Part shown: in pieces, positions 38,085-50,196 of the stretch | Numbering within the stretch: the stretch's first letter is position 1 | Layout of the letters: each line of letters starts with the position of its first letter | Assembly: GCA_949317995.1 (NCBI GenBank) | Contig: OX439036.1 | Coordinates: forward strand, 9,838,356-9,902,355 | Direction of reading: 5' to 3' | DNA: 64,000 bases | From: Acholoe squamosa | Taxonomy: Eukaryota; Annelida; Polychaeta; Phyllodocida; Polynoidae | The notes under the pieces: model-generated | What the model saw: only the letters and a program-made list of their open reading frames with translations | The model's database searches: none | What the model was told of the DNA's origin: nothing | Program-made: the position numbers and the translations under genes

Positions 38085-38790
38085 GTAAAAGCAAGCGATA
38101 CCGCCCGGGTCACCGCTCTGCGCAAAGCCATTGTTTTTGTTCCTTGTCGGGAGAGGTACCGCTGTGTATACAGTCACTTTTCGTATGGAATCCAACCATG
38201 ACATGTTATAATATCAAAATCCCAAGAAGTATTCGATCCATAGACGAGGAATGCGTGCTAATTTTCTCCATTTTCTTCAATATAAATAAGAATCCATTGA
38301 TTTTCCAAAACGGTCCGAAATTTTCGGCGTCTTCCTCGTACGACGAGAGGATGACCTATATCCACATCCGGGCCACTGACACACTTTCGCCGAACAGGGA
38401 GGCGGGTGGGAATGGCAGACCGCGACTCGCTTACGATGGAAAAATCAATGGATTCTTATTTATTTCGAATATATCGGACATAATACGTATGGAGGGACCA
38501 TCTAGACTGTCTAAGGATATGTATGTTTTAATTTGAAAACTTGTCATGGTTGGATTCGATACGAAAAGTGAGTGTGAACACGGCGGTACCCCTCCCGGCA
38601 AGGAACCAAAACAATGGCTTCGCACAGAGCGAACCGGGCTGCGACTCGCATACGTTGGGAAAATCATTGGATTCTTATTTATATCGAAGAAAATGGAGAA
38701 AATTAGCACGCATTCCTCGTCTATGGATCGAAAACTTCTTGGGATTTTAATATTATAACATGACAAGCTTGGAATCAATACGAAAACTGA
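38085..38790. repeat. Large nested inverted repeat
   Basis: The stretch 38090-38300 recurs in inverted orientation in two pieces: its right half near 38655-38765 (GGATTCTTATTTATAT, CGCATTCCTCGTCTATGGAT) and its left half near 38545-38640 (TCATGGTTGGATTC, ACAATGGCTT). It is probably a non-autonomous foldback transposon. Confidence 0.65.
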
Positions 38791-38860
38791 ATGGAAACGT
38801 ACCACTAGGACCTAAGGTTAGAATTTATTTATTTTCGCATTGGATTTCATCACCGTTCAG

Positions 38861-38920
38861 TGTGGCGCTATGGCTAAGGTCTTCGCCTACCACCACTGCG
38901 GCCGGGGTTCAATCCTCATA
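38861..38920 (+). repeat. tRNA-derived SINE-like fragment
   Basis: An A-box-like TATGGCTAAGG and, about 40 bases later, a perfect B-box GGTTCAATCC. There is no acceptor-stem pairing, so it is not a functional tRNA. Confidence 0.4.
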
Positions 38921-39659
38921 CGAGTTGGGACGATTTTTCACATTGAAACAATGGCGAGACTAAATTTCTATGTCCGCCAGCGTCTCCAAAAATATTCTAA
39001 GTCCAGCTTGACCCGGAAAAAGTATATACCAAAAATTTCAAAAATGCACAAGGGTGGTATATGCAGAATAATGCACGGCTAAACTGCATATAAACCCACC
39101 GGAAGTCCCGAAATCGTGGTATAAACTTAGATGAGGTAGATGATACCTCCCTTCCTCATACAATATGAGAGCTATAAGATTAAGATGACAATCTCTCGTG
39201 TGAGCCATTTTAGACTGCTAAGTAACACATCATGTCTATATGAAGTCATTATCAGCAGTTGGAAGTACGAAGTGGCCTATAATTACCACAAGTACCTCAT
39301 TATTGAGCAGCTGACAATGGACGGCTGTTATATCCCTGCACACATTCACAGTGTTATAATAGCCAGCAGGCAGGACTTCAGTGTAGCATAACTACCTCCC
39401 CATAGGGAAATAAGTGTAGGGATACATGATTTATGGCCATTGAACCTCGGGGGAGGCTGAGTGCAAATGGCTGCAGTAGAGGGGAGCGTGTCATTGCCTT
39501 AGCGCAGGAAAGTTATAATTGCATTTTTCGAGTTTTGCAGGGGAGACAAGATATGTGTTACAATTAATAGCATTAAGTGGGCACAATCTTATTGCACTGG
39601 GGCCTGTAGGCACATATATCATAGGCAGAGCTTCACTACTTTCAAAGTACCCAGCAAAT

Positions 39660-40280
39660 TGTCGTTATCTGTCGCCATGATTGGTCATCAATGGTGACTC
39701 CTTTCTGAGTGATAACTCACTGCATCATCTTTCGCCACTGTGTGTCAGTCTCACATGGCATGGCAATTTATCACAACAGTCACCAACATGATCTCACTTA
39801 CTGCGTGAGTATGTGCCACCCCTTGTCATCCCTCACAAAGCATGGTGACTTATCACCACCATCGCCAACAAGGATCTAACTCACTGCGTGAGTATGTGCC
39901 ACTGCCTGTCAACTCTCACTCAGAATGGCGGCTTATCACAAGCATCGCCAACATGGATCTGACTCACTGTGATTATGTACCACTCCCGTGCCACTGGCAT
40001 CAACTCTCACACATAATGGCGACTTATCACTACCATTGCCAACATTGGTCTCACTCAATGCGTGAACTTGTGTCACTCCATGTCAATGCTCTCTAAGGAT
40101 TGCATCATCTGTCACTCACTCTCACTCAGAATGGCAACTTATCACCACCATTGCCAGCCTTTGTCTCACTCAATGCGTGAATTTGTGTCACTCCAAGTCA
40201 ATGCTCTCTGAGGATTGCATCATCTGTCACTCACTCTCACTCACAGTGGCAACTTATCACCACCATTGCCAAAGGTGTTG
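39660..40280. repeat. Minisatellite array 1 (unit about 115 bases)
   Basis: Units with TCACTCAATGCGTGAA, GTCAATGCTCTCT and GGCAACTTATCACCACCATT repeat imperfectly; the two best units start near 40051 and 40166. Confidence 0.7.
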
Positions 40281-40644
40281 AGACAGCACCACTGTTCCAC
40301 ATGTAGCCTATCTAGGAAGTGTGGGCATGAAGTATAAGTCCCATACGTATCAAATGTGCTTTGTTTCACACTGATTTCCATGTAATACTTCAGAGTTGAA
40401 TCAAACAAGATTATATAGAGAGAATATCAATTGAATTTAGATAGAGGTATCTCTAAAATGAAAGCAACTATCCATAAACACCTTTTCTCTGGTTACAGGA
40501 AAAATACATAGGGAAATATCAACATGAACACCTTGTCTGTGGTTAGAGGGAAGATACATATGGCAATACCTTCTCTGGCAAAACATACTTTGATCTGGCA
40601 GATGTGAGGCTGCATGATTACCAATGTCGATGATCATGAGCTTT

Positions 40645-41345
40645 TCATCTAACAAGGTGAGTGATCACCAGTGTCGCCATCACTGGTGAGTCTGAGTGAT
40701 CACCACTCTCGCCATCCATGCTGAACCTGCGCTATGACGTGGTGTGTGTTTCATCTAGCGAGGTGAGTGATCAACCGCCTTGCCATCCCTGGTGAGTGTG
40801 AGTCATCACGATCCTCGCCAACCGCGGTGAACATGCGCTATGGCATGGTGTGCATTTCATCTAGCGAGGTGAGTGATCACTCGTGTCGCCATCCCTGGTG
40901 AGTGTGGGTGATCAAGATCCTCACCATCTGTGGTGAACCTGTGCTATCACGAGGTACGCGTTTTATCTAGCGAGGTGACTGATCACAATCCTTGCCATCC
41001 GTGGTGAATGTGCATTATGACGTGGTGTGCGTCTCATCTAGCGAAGTGAGTGATCACTCATGTCACCATCCCTGGTGAGGATGAGTGATCACTCATGTCG
41101 CCATCCCTGGTGAGGATGAGTGATCACAATCCTCGCCATTCCTGGTGAACATGTGCTATGACGAGGTGCGTGTTTCATCTAGCGAGGTGAGTGATCACCC
41201 GCGTCGCCATCCCTGGTGAATCTGAGTGATCACCATCCTCGCCATCTGAGGTGAGGCCATGTGATCACCACCATTGCTATTCCTGGTGATCTTGTGCTAT
41301 AGCGACGTCGTGTTCCATCTAGCGACATGTGTGAGCCACTTCACA
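40645..41345. repeat. Minisatellite array 2 (unit about 106 bases) with GTGATCAC palindromes
   Basis: Six or so units start with TTTCATCTAGCGAGGTGAG (about 40646, 40750, 40856, 40961, 41032, 41173), with some shortened or lengthened. Each carries one or more GTGATCAC palindromes and CGCCATCCCTGGTGA words. Confidence 0.8.
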
Positions 41346-42835
41346 CAGGTTGACGAGGAGTCACAACAATTTGCTGGGTAGCTAAATAAGGGTCAATAGG
41401 TGTTAAACTCAACGAAACCTAAATTTGCCAAAATTCCAGTTACTACTTTCTTACACTAAGATGATGATGTGAGACAATGGAAGGGTACACATTATTTATT
41501 TGTTATTTGAACTTTTCCCATGCCATATGTACACATAACCTTTAGTTATCCCATTTTCAAGAACATGCTTTATCATATGAGGATATCATCTCCCAGCCCT
41601 ATGGACACACAATCAGTGCTGAAAGCATGCCGCATCACACCAGCAACACGTGCTTGGTGGCACCTGACGGAGAGTGATGACAGCTAGCATTCGAGTAGGT
41701 CATGTGGTCATGCCGTCACATGCAGTGATGGCAGCCTAATGGAAGTTGAGAGCCAGGGACCCTAAGTGATACTGTCCCTACGGTGTCCATCAATGACGGT
41801 CATTTTATTTTGTTAAATATATAAAATGGTCACGTGACTGTCATCACTCGCCTGAAGCATGGTTGTTCAGTGTTCATGGAGGACCATATCCATAGATCAT
41901 CACTTATAGAACAATACATGTTATTTGAAAATATTGTAGAGCTTTTCTCCAAGTAGGACAAGAAGACGTGACCACGTAAGTACAATAAAAGTGCAGATTT
42001 ATTGCCTAGCCACCTCCGCTGGCCACACCATCTAAGTCTTGTCTTTATTTCTTTAAAAGCCTTAATTGCATGATGATGGTATCTGACAATTCAGTCGAGG
42101 CCAATTCTTTGCACCCACTCGAAGCCATTATGAGGAACTGATCTACAGATGCATGTCTCCTACTAATATAGACATCCCATGTGCCAACATCCTCCGAAGG
42201 CTTTCACCGGCTATATATAGTTCATCATACTGTCAGTGTAAACTTGTATCGCTGGAGGACTATCACCATAGCCCCACTGTCATCCCAAAGGTCCAGTGCC
42301 ATAACTGCTACAATATAGAACTGGTAAGAGAATAGTAATGAGCCAAGGGTTATCATGAAGATGATCAAAGTGTAGGTTTTGAAAGCTCAAATCAAAGTAA
42401 GTTTGCTCAAATCAAATTAGGTTCTGTCAACAATAAACCACACCAATGTATAAATCAGAACCTGACCTTGGCAGAATGCCATTTCATACTAAACATATAC
42501 TCTATATAAGTAAAACCCTGTGTATAAGCCGCAGCCCCAGTTCAAAAGCAGAGTAGTCATGAATTGGTCTTTAAGCCTCTTCTTATAATAAAGGGTATTA
42601 CGGTGTTTGTAGTTTCTCAAATCAAGTTATCAGATTAAATGTAAGATGATACTCACCTGGTAGAAAAACACTTCACGTTTTGCTGTAGCAGCATCCAGGT
42701 AAGTCACTCATGCTTGTCACAGCTTCATTTTGCCAAACCCCTGTTGTTAAAAAAATGACCACTCCCTTAGGTAGGATTTCTTTTTAAAATTTAGATTATT
42801 CTTCCACTCCATAAAAACAAAATTGAAACTGTACC
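41346..42835. other. Intergenic, no gene recognised
   Basis: Host-like DNA. A splice-donor-like TACCAG/GTGAGT on the minus strand near 42660 resembles sites at 49.8 and 51.8 kb, so an unrecognised downstream exon is possible. Confidence 0.25.
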
Positions 42836-45260
42836 ATGAAGAATATCACAATGTAGGGGTGTGGTACAATACTGCCAGCTTCCACCATCCACATAACACC
42901 ACAGGTTTTTTTCTGCTGTGGATTGCGACAGTAGTTTGTTGCCTCAGCCAATGTTTCACCAGTGGAGTAATGTAGACCTGTGAAATCAGTCATCAGTATC
43001 AACATACTGTCTAAGTGGGATGGGAGCTGGTTTTTTGGTGACATACACTGATGATAGCTGATAATATGGGAACCATCTTGTCCCTAGAAGTGGATGTTAT
43101 CTAGGGACACGGTACCCATCATCACATGTCTTATCAGAGTTGTTTGCAACTTTAACAGAATTACAAAAAAATCAAAATAATTGCCTACGACCCTAAGATG
43201 GGATCCTAAGTGCAGCATTGAGTGCTTGATCTGCTACCTGTTGAGATAAGTGGCAAGCATGATTAGGGACATCTTTGTTATATATCGACAAATTTTTACC
43301 CTATATATAAAAAGGGGTTGCTTTGTCGCTGGTCCCCACCCCATTGAAATAGGCTTGAGTACTTGCCAGGAACAGATAAACCAAAACAGACTACCTAGAT
43401 TCATGTACTAAATCCAAAGTTAACTTGATTTGCGTTTTGTTGGCTTTGATGCTTACCATTATATTCGCATGCCTACTGCTAAAACCTTAATACCTCACAT
43501 ATAAGGCACACTCCATGTATAAGGCACACCCCAATTTTTGAGAAAGTGAGAGAGAGGGAGTAAAAAAAAGCTATAAGGCACATGTTGGGTTTGATTTTCA
43601 CCATTTTAAATTAGTATGGTTCTTTAGTATGATACATTCTCCTATATGGCACATTCCCAACTATTGTTGAAGCTAAAAACGCACTAGGGGGTTATCCTTG
43701 TGTATTATCCAATCACAATAGGAAAATAAATGCACCCCTGAAATGCTCTTTTATTCTGAAAAGATGTACATTAAATAAGTACCAAATTGATCAGCACGTC
43801 CTCCAAAAATTTAGGTGACATGATTTCATCTTCAATAAATCATAACATTTTTCAGTTTATCCTGTTGTAGGAAGATATCTTAGCAATACCTAAAATAAAC
43901 TTTATTGGTTTTTTTACAGACCTATGATGGAGTATTCATCTGAATGAGAGTCCCAGTGTGCACACTTCTGACCGTTCTCTCCTTCAGCCATGGTACCCAC
44001 ATAGTCCAGTGCTTTGTCCACATGGTAGCAATATTCTGACACTGTACAATAAAAGATATGACCTATGTTTTTATTTGCTTAACAGAAATAAAGCCAGTGT
44101 TTAATTGCTTGCTAAATTTTCAACAAATAATTTCAAGACTCTGAGACCCAAAGCACATGAACAGAATGACTTTTGGCATTTTTGAAAATTAACGGGTCCC
44201 TTATAATCAGCAGTATCTTATAACAATTATATATCTAGTTTGACTGCAAAAATACTATGTAGTTCAACTTACAGCAGTGATAGGTTGTGCCTGATGTAGG
44301 ATGACATGTTTCTGTTTCATGACAGGGGTTGCTGCTACATGGATCTGAATGATATTATTTACAGACTGTGGCTGTGTGGAGCATTGCTGTCCAAGTGTTG
44401 ACATGCCTTACCAGTATTTGTTGTAGACAAGGTACCTTTGTAGTCCTTCCCATCTTCAGTATGACGGCAGGATTCTGAGACTGGAAGCATTAGATGGTCA
44501 GGTAGAGGGAATTAGTGCTCTGATGTATGTTTTGTTTTGGATGCAAGTTTTAAAAAAAATCCAATCAATCACTGAGGAAATCTGCAGGATAAGATCAGTT
44601 TAATTCATTTAATGTAATTTGTTAATATTAGGGACTACTTGGGTTCACACAGGAACACCATACAAGGGAGAGTTATTGAAGTTATAATACTGCAGTTTGA
44701 CAATAAAGGTTAAAGTAATATATGTGTCATATTATGAGCATTTGAGACATCTTTGCCCAAACTGACTTTGCTCTGAAAGTAATAGTCCTTAGAATAGAAG
44801 GTTTGAAGAGTCACAGCCCATTCCCATTTTTCTAAAGCATACCATTTATGCTATAAACCTTTACTCCCATATGGTTTCAGCAGGCTATTGCATGATATGT
44901 TATGACTAGACAAATTAGTTCAGCCCGGTTCTAACGCTACTGAGCAGTTGCATGAAATGACTTTTTTTTACGGCAGGTGTATGGAGACCCAGCATCCAGC
45001 ACATGCACATGTAACTAGACTTGCCTTAAGGGATTCTCCCACTACAATTTATAGAGCTCAAGTTATGATTCAACTATGTTATAAAATAACCTCCTGGGGG
45101 TTATTTCCAAAATGAGTTTCATCAATGCAGCACCTTACCTAAAGTATCTTACTCTCTTTTGTGTTTGTTCCCAAAAAAGAAGGCAGCAAGAAACAGAAAG
45201 TGTAAACTGAGTCATCTTCGATAATAAATTGAATTCTGTTGGATTACTTTTCACTCTAAT

Positions 45261-46000
45261 CTGGAGGTTAATTCAAAAGGTCCTGAGATCGCAACCTCAG
45301 TGATCTTAGGAATTATTCTGCCTTATCCTATTAAGCGATCTTAAGATAGAATGCATTCACTTTTCCTAGCCAGCACTAAGGTCGCATCGATCTTAGCCTC
45401 AGCCCTCCTACACTATTCCAAGAAGTACTGACTGGGCACATGGGTAAGAGTCCCAAAATAAAGGAATAGCTGTGGAGTCACTCTCCTTCACAACAGTGTT
45501 TATACCATCGTTCCCCGTCCCCATATGGGCTAATAAAAGAGCACAAGGTGCAGTTGACCCTGTACAGTATTCAAGTGTTGTTGCCATGAATGTATGATTT
45601 ATGCTTGCCTATTAGAAGCATTGTGCCCTCCCCCCAGGACAAAGAGAGAGAAGGGAAGAATTACCTTACAGTACACTTAACGCATGAGTAGCCCTAAGGG
45701 CCCTCAAGGACACTCAGCAAATTTCCTCCCTCCCCTCTATATGTATGCAGCAGGCTATTCACTCTTTCGATCAGGAGTTTTCCCTGTAAGTGCTCTTGTA
45801 CTCAGGTGAAACCACTATGCAATTCTTTCACTAAGATCGCAGTGATCTTAGTGCTGGAAAAGGAATAGTGAAGTTATCCTAGGACTTGCTATTCCTGTCA
45901 GGCCTGCATTAGATAGGGTAGACCAGCCAGGTCTTATGATATGTGCCTACACTAAGATCGCTGGGGTTGGGATCCCAGGATGTTTTGAATTAAGCTCCAG
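45261..46000. mobile_element. Non-autonomous DNA element with ~48-base imperfect terminal inverted repeats
   Basis: The left end CTGGAGGTTAATTCAAAAGG and the reverse complement of the right end CTGGAGCTTAATTCAAAACA begin imperfect arms that continue through CTGAGATCGCAACCTCAG..GATCTTA. Further AAGATCG.AGTGATCTTAG palindromes lie inside. No transposase is visible. It sits in an intron of kringle gene B. Confidence 0.6.
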
Positions 46001-46529
46001 GTGATTTGTTAGGGTGACACAGAGCACAAACTTGGGCTATTTAGAACTTAGTCCGTCTTTTAGCATTCCATGTCCTCATGTAGCACAGTCAGTAATTTGT
46101 TGATAACAGTAATACAATGCCCTATACATACAGCAGTAGTAGGCGGTGTCTGACATTGGGTAACACGTGTCTCTTCGTTGACATGGATTACTGCTACATG
46201 GGTCTGTAAAGTAACATTGACTTTTTTTCAAAATTGTCTTTTGTTTATATACATGATGAAGTATTTCACTACAATCAAAAATGGGCAAAGCACTGTATAC
46301 TTGAGAGAAGCATGACTACTGCATGCTTCTTTTCATTTCTACACACTGAAAACCCTGCAGATCTTTAAACTCGTCAGATTGAGGACCTAGAGTCATCGGA
46401 AGAGGTACAGACAGGGGGCAGCACCTTACAGGGAGTGAAATCCCTTAGTCTATCTCTCCCCAGTATGGGTCTATGGCATTCTGTTGAAAATATGTAACAT
46501 ACTCACAAGGTGGCAGGTATGTGCCACTC

Positions 46530-46815
46530 ATGTTTGATGAACAGGCCTTCAGTCTTTAACTGAAGGTCTTCACCGCTGAGGACTTTAGGTGCTCAAGTTG
46601 ATGATACCTAAATCTACAGCTTTAGGTAGTCAGATTGAGGACCCAAGGTAGTCAGCACCAAGGTTGTCACTCTAACAACATTATGTAATCAGTTTGACTA
46701 CCTTGGGTGAGTGTGTTGACCTAAACCCATTAGGGTGACTACCCTGGGTGCTCAATCTGAGTACCTAAGGTTGTAGTTTTGGGTATCGTCAGTCTGACGA
46801 CCTTGGTGCTTTCAG
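46530..46815. repeat. Short interspersed words GGTAGTCAG / GGTGCTCA, degenerate
   Basis: TTTAGGT, GTAGTCAGATTGAGGAC and GTGCTCAA.TTGA words recur on both strands. Probably a decayed foldback element within an intron of gene B. Confidence 0.35.
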
Positions 46816-48679
46816 TGCAGATATGAAACCTATACAAAAAAGGATAATGTGGTACTATGAAAAGTGGAGAAACTATGAGGCTCAATATCAGCTTTTAGGC
46901 TGAATCTGAACAATTTTATGGTCACTTTAGCACTGCTCTATAGCATTACATCCACTTTAGCTGATTTTATAGGGTGCACCTGGGAAATAATCTTGCATAA
47001 TCCTTGCCTTATTTCTGTTTTATTAGCGTAACAAATTATTGGATGGACTTACCATTGCACACAGGTGGAGCACAATATTGCCAACATACATTCACATCAG
47101 TCGTGTAGCACCATACTTCAGTAGGATTCCGGCAGTAATGATGTATATCAAACAAGGATGTCTCATCCATAAAGTCACTCACATACAGACCATGAGAGTG
47201 GGGAGACCGTTTGTCCCAGCGTTGACATCTTTTGCCAGTGGCTGTTCTAGAGAGAGAGTCCCTTTGTAGTCCAACCCACCTCTTGTATGATAACATGTCG
47301 GGGAGACTGTGGTGGGTGGGGGGAGAAGCCAGGGTTAGGTTAATAAAGTGGACATTGAAGGCAAGCTTATAACTGGTACCTATTTGGTTAAGGGGGAATT
47401 CCACTAGGCTCCATTCTGACCAACTCACTCTGAAAACTACTGATATAGTTAATGTAAATCCCCCTTTACTCATGTAGTTATTTCTCTATCATAATGGAAC
47501 TTATGTCTTAAATGTCTTTATCTATAGCTCTGAAAAAAGAAGAAAAGCACACTTTTTTTCTTTGAACCATTATCTTTTAACTGTTCAAAATGTGTAACTT
47601 ACGACATAGGTGAGACTCTGCAGAAACCGGATGGCAAGTTTCTCCTGCACTGCATGGATTACTGACACAAGGGTCAGCTGAAAGAAGATAGTGTAGTATT
47701 TCTGACAATATAAAATCTAGCAGAAACAAGCTAGGCTATAATGAGAGCTGGGTTATGAACAGGAAATGTTTCTACCCATTCTCTATGTCATGAGTTATGC
47801 TTACTATATATGGTAAACAAGTATTATTCCATGTAAGCTGTATTATGTGTTTTTCAATCTTTTGAAAAGACGTAATGCTTTCAAAATTTTCCATATGCAG
47901 TACTTAGATTACCCTGGTTTAACAGGTGATATATCTTTAAAACTAACCTTTGTATCCATTATGACAAAGTACCACTAGCAGAAATACAATATTCCAGTGT
48001 GTCACCATTTGATGAACCATATTGTTGACTGCCATCACTGAACCCATAAAGATTGGTGGTACAATTTCATCAGAAGTTTTAAATGAAGATGTGCAAAATC
48101 AGTAATGCCTAAGATATCAGCTCTAGTGGCACACGGCCACCCCTCATTTGACAGTGTGAGAGTATAATTGGAATAGAAGGATGAACCTACTGGCCCCGCC
48201 TTTTTGTGTATTGACATTTGAATTGAATGCATCATTTGGCATGCAATACAACACACCACGTTATAAAGATAGATCAAACATATGGGTCAATACCTGTTGC
48301 AAGGCCATTCTTTATCTGCCCTGTTGCTGCATCTTCTCTATGATCCAGAGATGAATTGACAAGCATTATACAGTTTCACGGCTTATCGCTTAGGTCTATA
48401 CAATCTTATGGTCCACTTGCATTTGGTATCTGGCCAAGCCTCTTGGCTAGTACTTCCAGGACACTTCATCACCATTGACATTAACAGCTGGTTAATCAAT
48501 ATTATTGTCAGTTCTTAGACTAGGTCACATTGAACTAGTTACATTTTCCTTTTGTTTTTATATAGTGTTACAGTCGTTTATCATGTTTGTTGATAATAAT
48601 TTCAACCCTAGTAAGATTAAACTTTCTCTAACAGATTATAGAATATCCTCAACCTTGAGAATAGAAACTAAGGGATTTT

Positions 48680-49510
48680 TCATGTGCACTGTGTAAAAAG
48701 CTTGTGGTTATCTAAGTTGTTACAAATTAGAGCATCAGATTGCCATGTGGATGGAGATTTAAACCCCTGAAATATCCAATTATCCTGAGGAAGCTGTAGT
48801 ATTGCCAACCGGAATGCCCGGTCTGCCATTTTGAATGTTTTGATGTCCCGGTGAGTTCGGGCCTCCTTTTGGTCACTTACTGAAAGTTTTTGCCCTAGTC
48901 CCCGTACACCCTGCAGTAACTTGCCAGATACCAGTGGATATCTGTGTGGTATTGTGCTGGGGTCACAATAATCAAACGCCGCCATGAGGCCACTCCACAT
49001 GTGTTCACCTTGGGCAATATCCTTGTAAATATGTGTGTTCTGAGTGTGATTAGATGCCAATTCCAACTCCAATTCCTTTTGCTTCCCCAATTGTTGTATC
49101 TGCTTCTCCCTGGCTTTCTCTGGCTCAATCTGTGCCTGCAAATCCTTTACTTTCTGATCAAAGGCATCGTCCATATTCCTGGTCTGCACTGATGATTGTT
49201 GACCGGTGGTCCAGCCATCCTGCCCGGGTGCCCCAGCGTCCTGCATGGCCCCAGGGTGGTCATGGTTGGCCGACTCCATGGTAGCCAGTGGTCCCCCATG
49301 GCTTGCTTGCTCCTTTAGGGCCCCTAACTGCTGCTGTGGGTCCCATTTGGGGTTACGATGCTTGCACGCAGGACACAATCTGGAGTTTCCGTGGCACTGC
49401 TCCTCGCAAGAGGCACAAATGACTCCCATAATGAAGAGAAGAAAAAACAGAGTTCTTGTCCTGCACTGCTTGTCTGCCATGCTTGGCTGCTGCTTGCCGA
49501 ATGCTGTCAT
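48680..49510 (-). CDS. Unrecognised ORF with zinc-knot and coiled coil, duplicated nearby
   Basis: The minus-strand ATG at 49510 (a later in-frame ATG is at 49480) opens ~276 residues. A hydrophobic stretch (TLFFLLFIMGVI) is followed by a cysteine cluster (CASCEEQCHG..RLCPAC), a Gly/Gln/Ala-rich region, a charged coiled coil (QKVKDLQAQIE, then QLGKQKELELELA) and a helical C-terminal region. The pattern is like a retroelement gag-type protein, but no family is recognised. It lies between kringle genes A and B. A diverged copy occurs at 50.8-51.6 kb. Confidence 0.35.
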   Translation of the reverse strand: MTAFGKQQPSMADKQCRTRTLFFLLFIMGVICASCEEQCHGNSRLCPACKHRNPKWDPQQQLGALKEQASHGGPLATMESANHDHPGAMQDAGAPGQDGWTTGQQSSVQTRNMDDAFDQKVKDLQAQIEPEKAREKQIQQLGKQKELELELASNHTQNTHIYKDIAQGEHMWSGLMAAFDYCDPSTIPHRYPLVSGKLLQGVRGLGQKLSVSDQKEARTHRDIKTFKMADRAFRLAILQLPQDNWIFQGFKSPSTWQSDALICNNLDNHKLFTQCT

Positions 49511-49914
49511 CCCCACTGTTGGGGGAGAGTGTGAAGGAGAACTGTTCCATCTGTTCTACACTAGGCCAATAGATCACCACCGTGTGATCTATTTTGGACC
49601 ATTATATAAGGTATTTATTTGGACCATTATATGAGGTATTTACTTTCATATCATCAGTATAAGCAACATACAAGTTCATTGAAAATATAAAACAAAGATA
49701 ATTCACTTGTGGGATTTAAGTGCTCAAATCAAAGGAAGTTCTGATTATTTGTATTTCCTCCCACCAATTAAATTAATGGAATGTAATGTGATACTCACCA
49801 GGTAAAAGCACCTTCACTGTGTCAGTTAAGTGTTGTTGTTGCAGAATCCATGTAGGCCATCGAAACCTGGCACATTTTATCTGTGAACTATTCTAAGGCC
49901 ACTCCAGCAAGAAA
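48699..49914. repeat. Segmental duplication, copy 1
   Basis: It matches 50197-51932 at high identity, from CTTGTGGTTATCTAAGTTGT to GGCCACTCCAGCAAGAAAAG. Copy 2 has ~500 extra bases (about 50289-50787). Confidence 0.8.
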
Positions 49915-50196
49915 AGCCCGTGGAAATCTAGCTCATAATCCAAAAGCAGACATTAACAAACAACCCATCAGATCAGAGCTGATCATAGGCCAGGAATAAG
50001 ACATTCTGCTTTTAGATGTACATGTACAAGTTTTCTCTCATGTTCTGGTCACGTTCAGGTGCCAATCTTACGATAGATTCATCAGTTTCTGCTAAAACTT
50101 CCTTCCATACACTTGTCACACTTTAATCTAAGGATTTTTATGACTTCTTTTGCATCAAATTACATTGCTCTACATTCATAAAGTGTATCCAGTAAA

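Larger units (their letters stand above)
42840..48047 (-). pseudogene. Kringle gene B, decayed
   Basis: The eight-exon plan of gene A is recognisable: signal-peptide exon 48047-47948 (100 bp), linker 47677-47603 (75 bp), kringle 1 47306-47053, linker 46203-46132 (72 bp), kringle 2 from about 44482, linker 44344-44273 (72 bp), kringle 3 first half 44041-43922 (120 bp), second half from 42977 to about 42840. Lesions: a 2-base insertion in a CTCT run of kringle 1; loss of the second half of kringle 2, which now runs straight into the next linker with a stop; a one-base loss in an A-run of kringle 3 (7 As against 8 in gene A). It was a secreted protein and is not functional as given. Confidence 0.75.
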
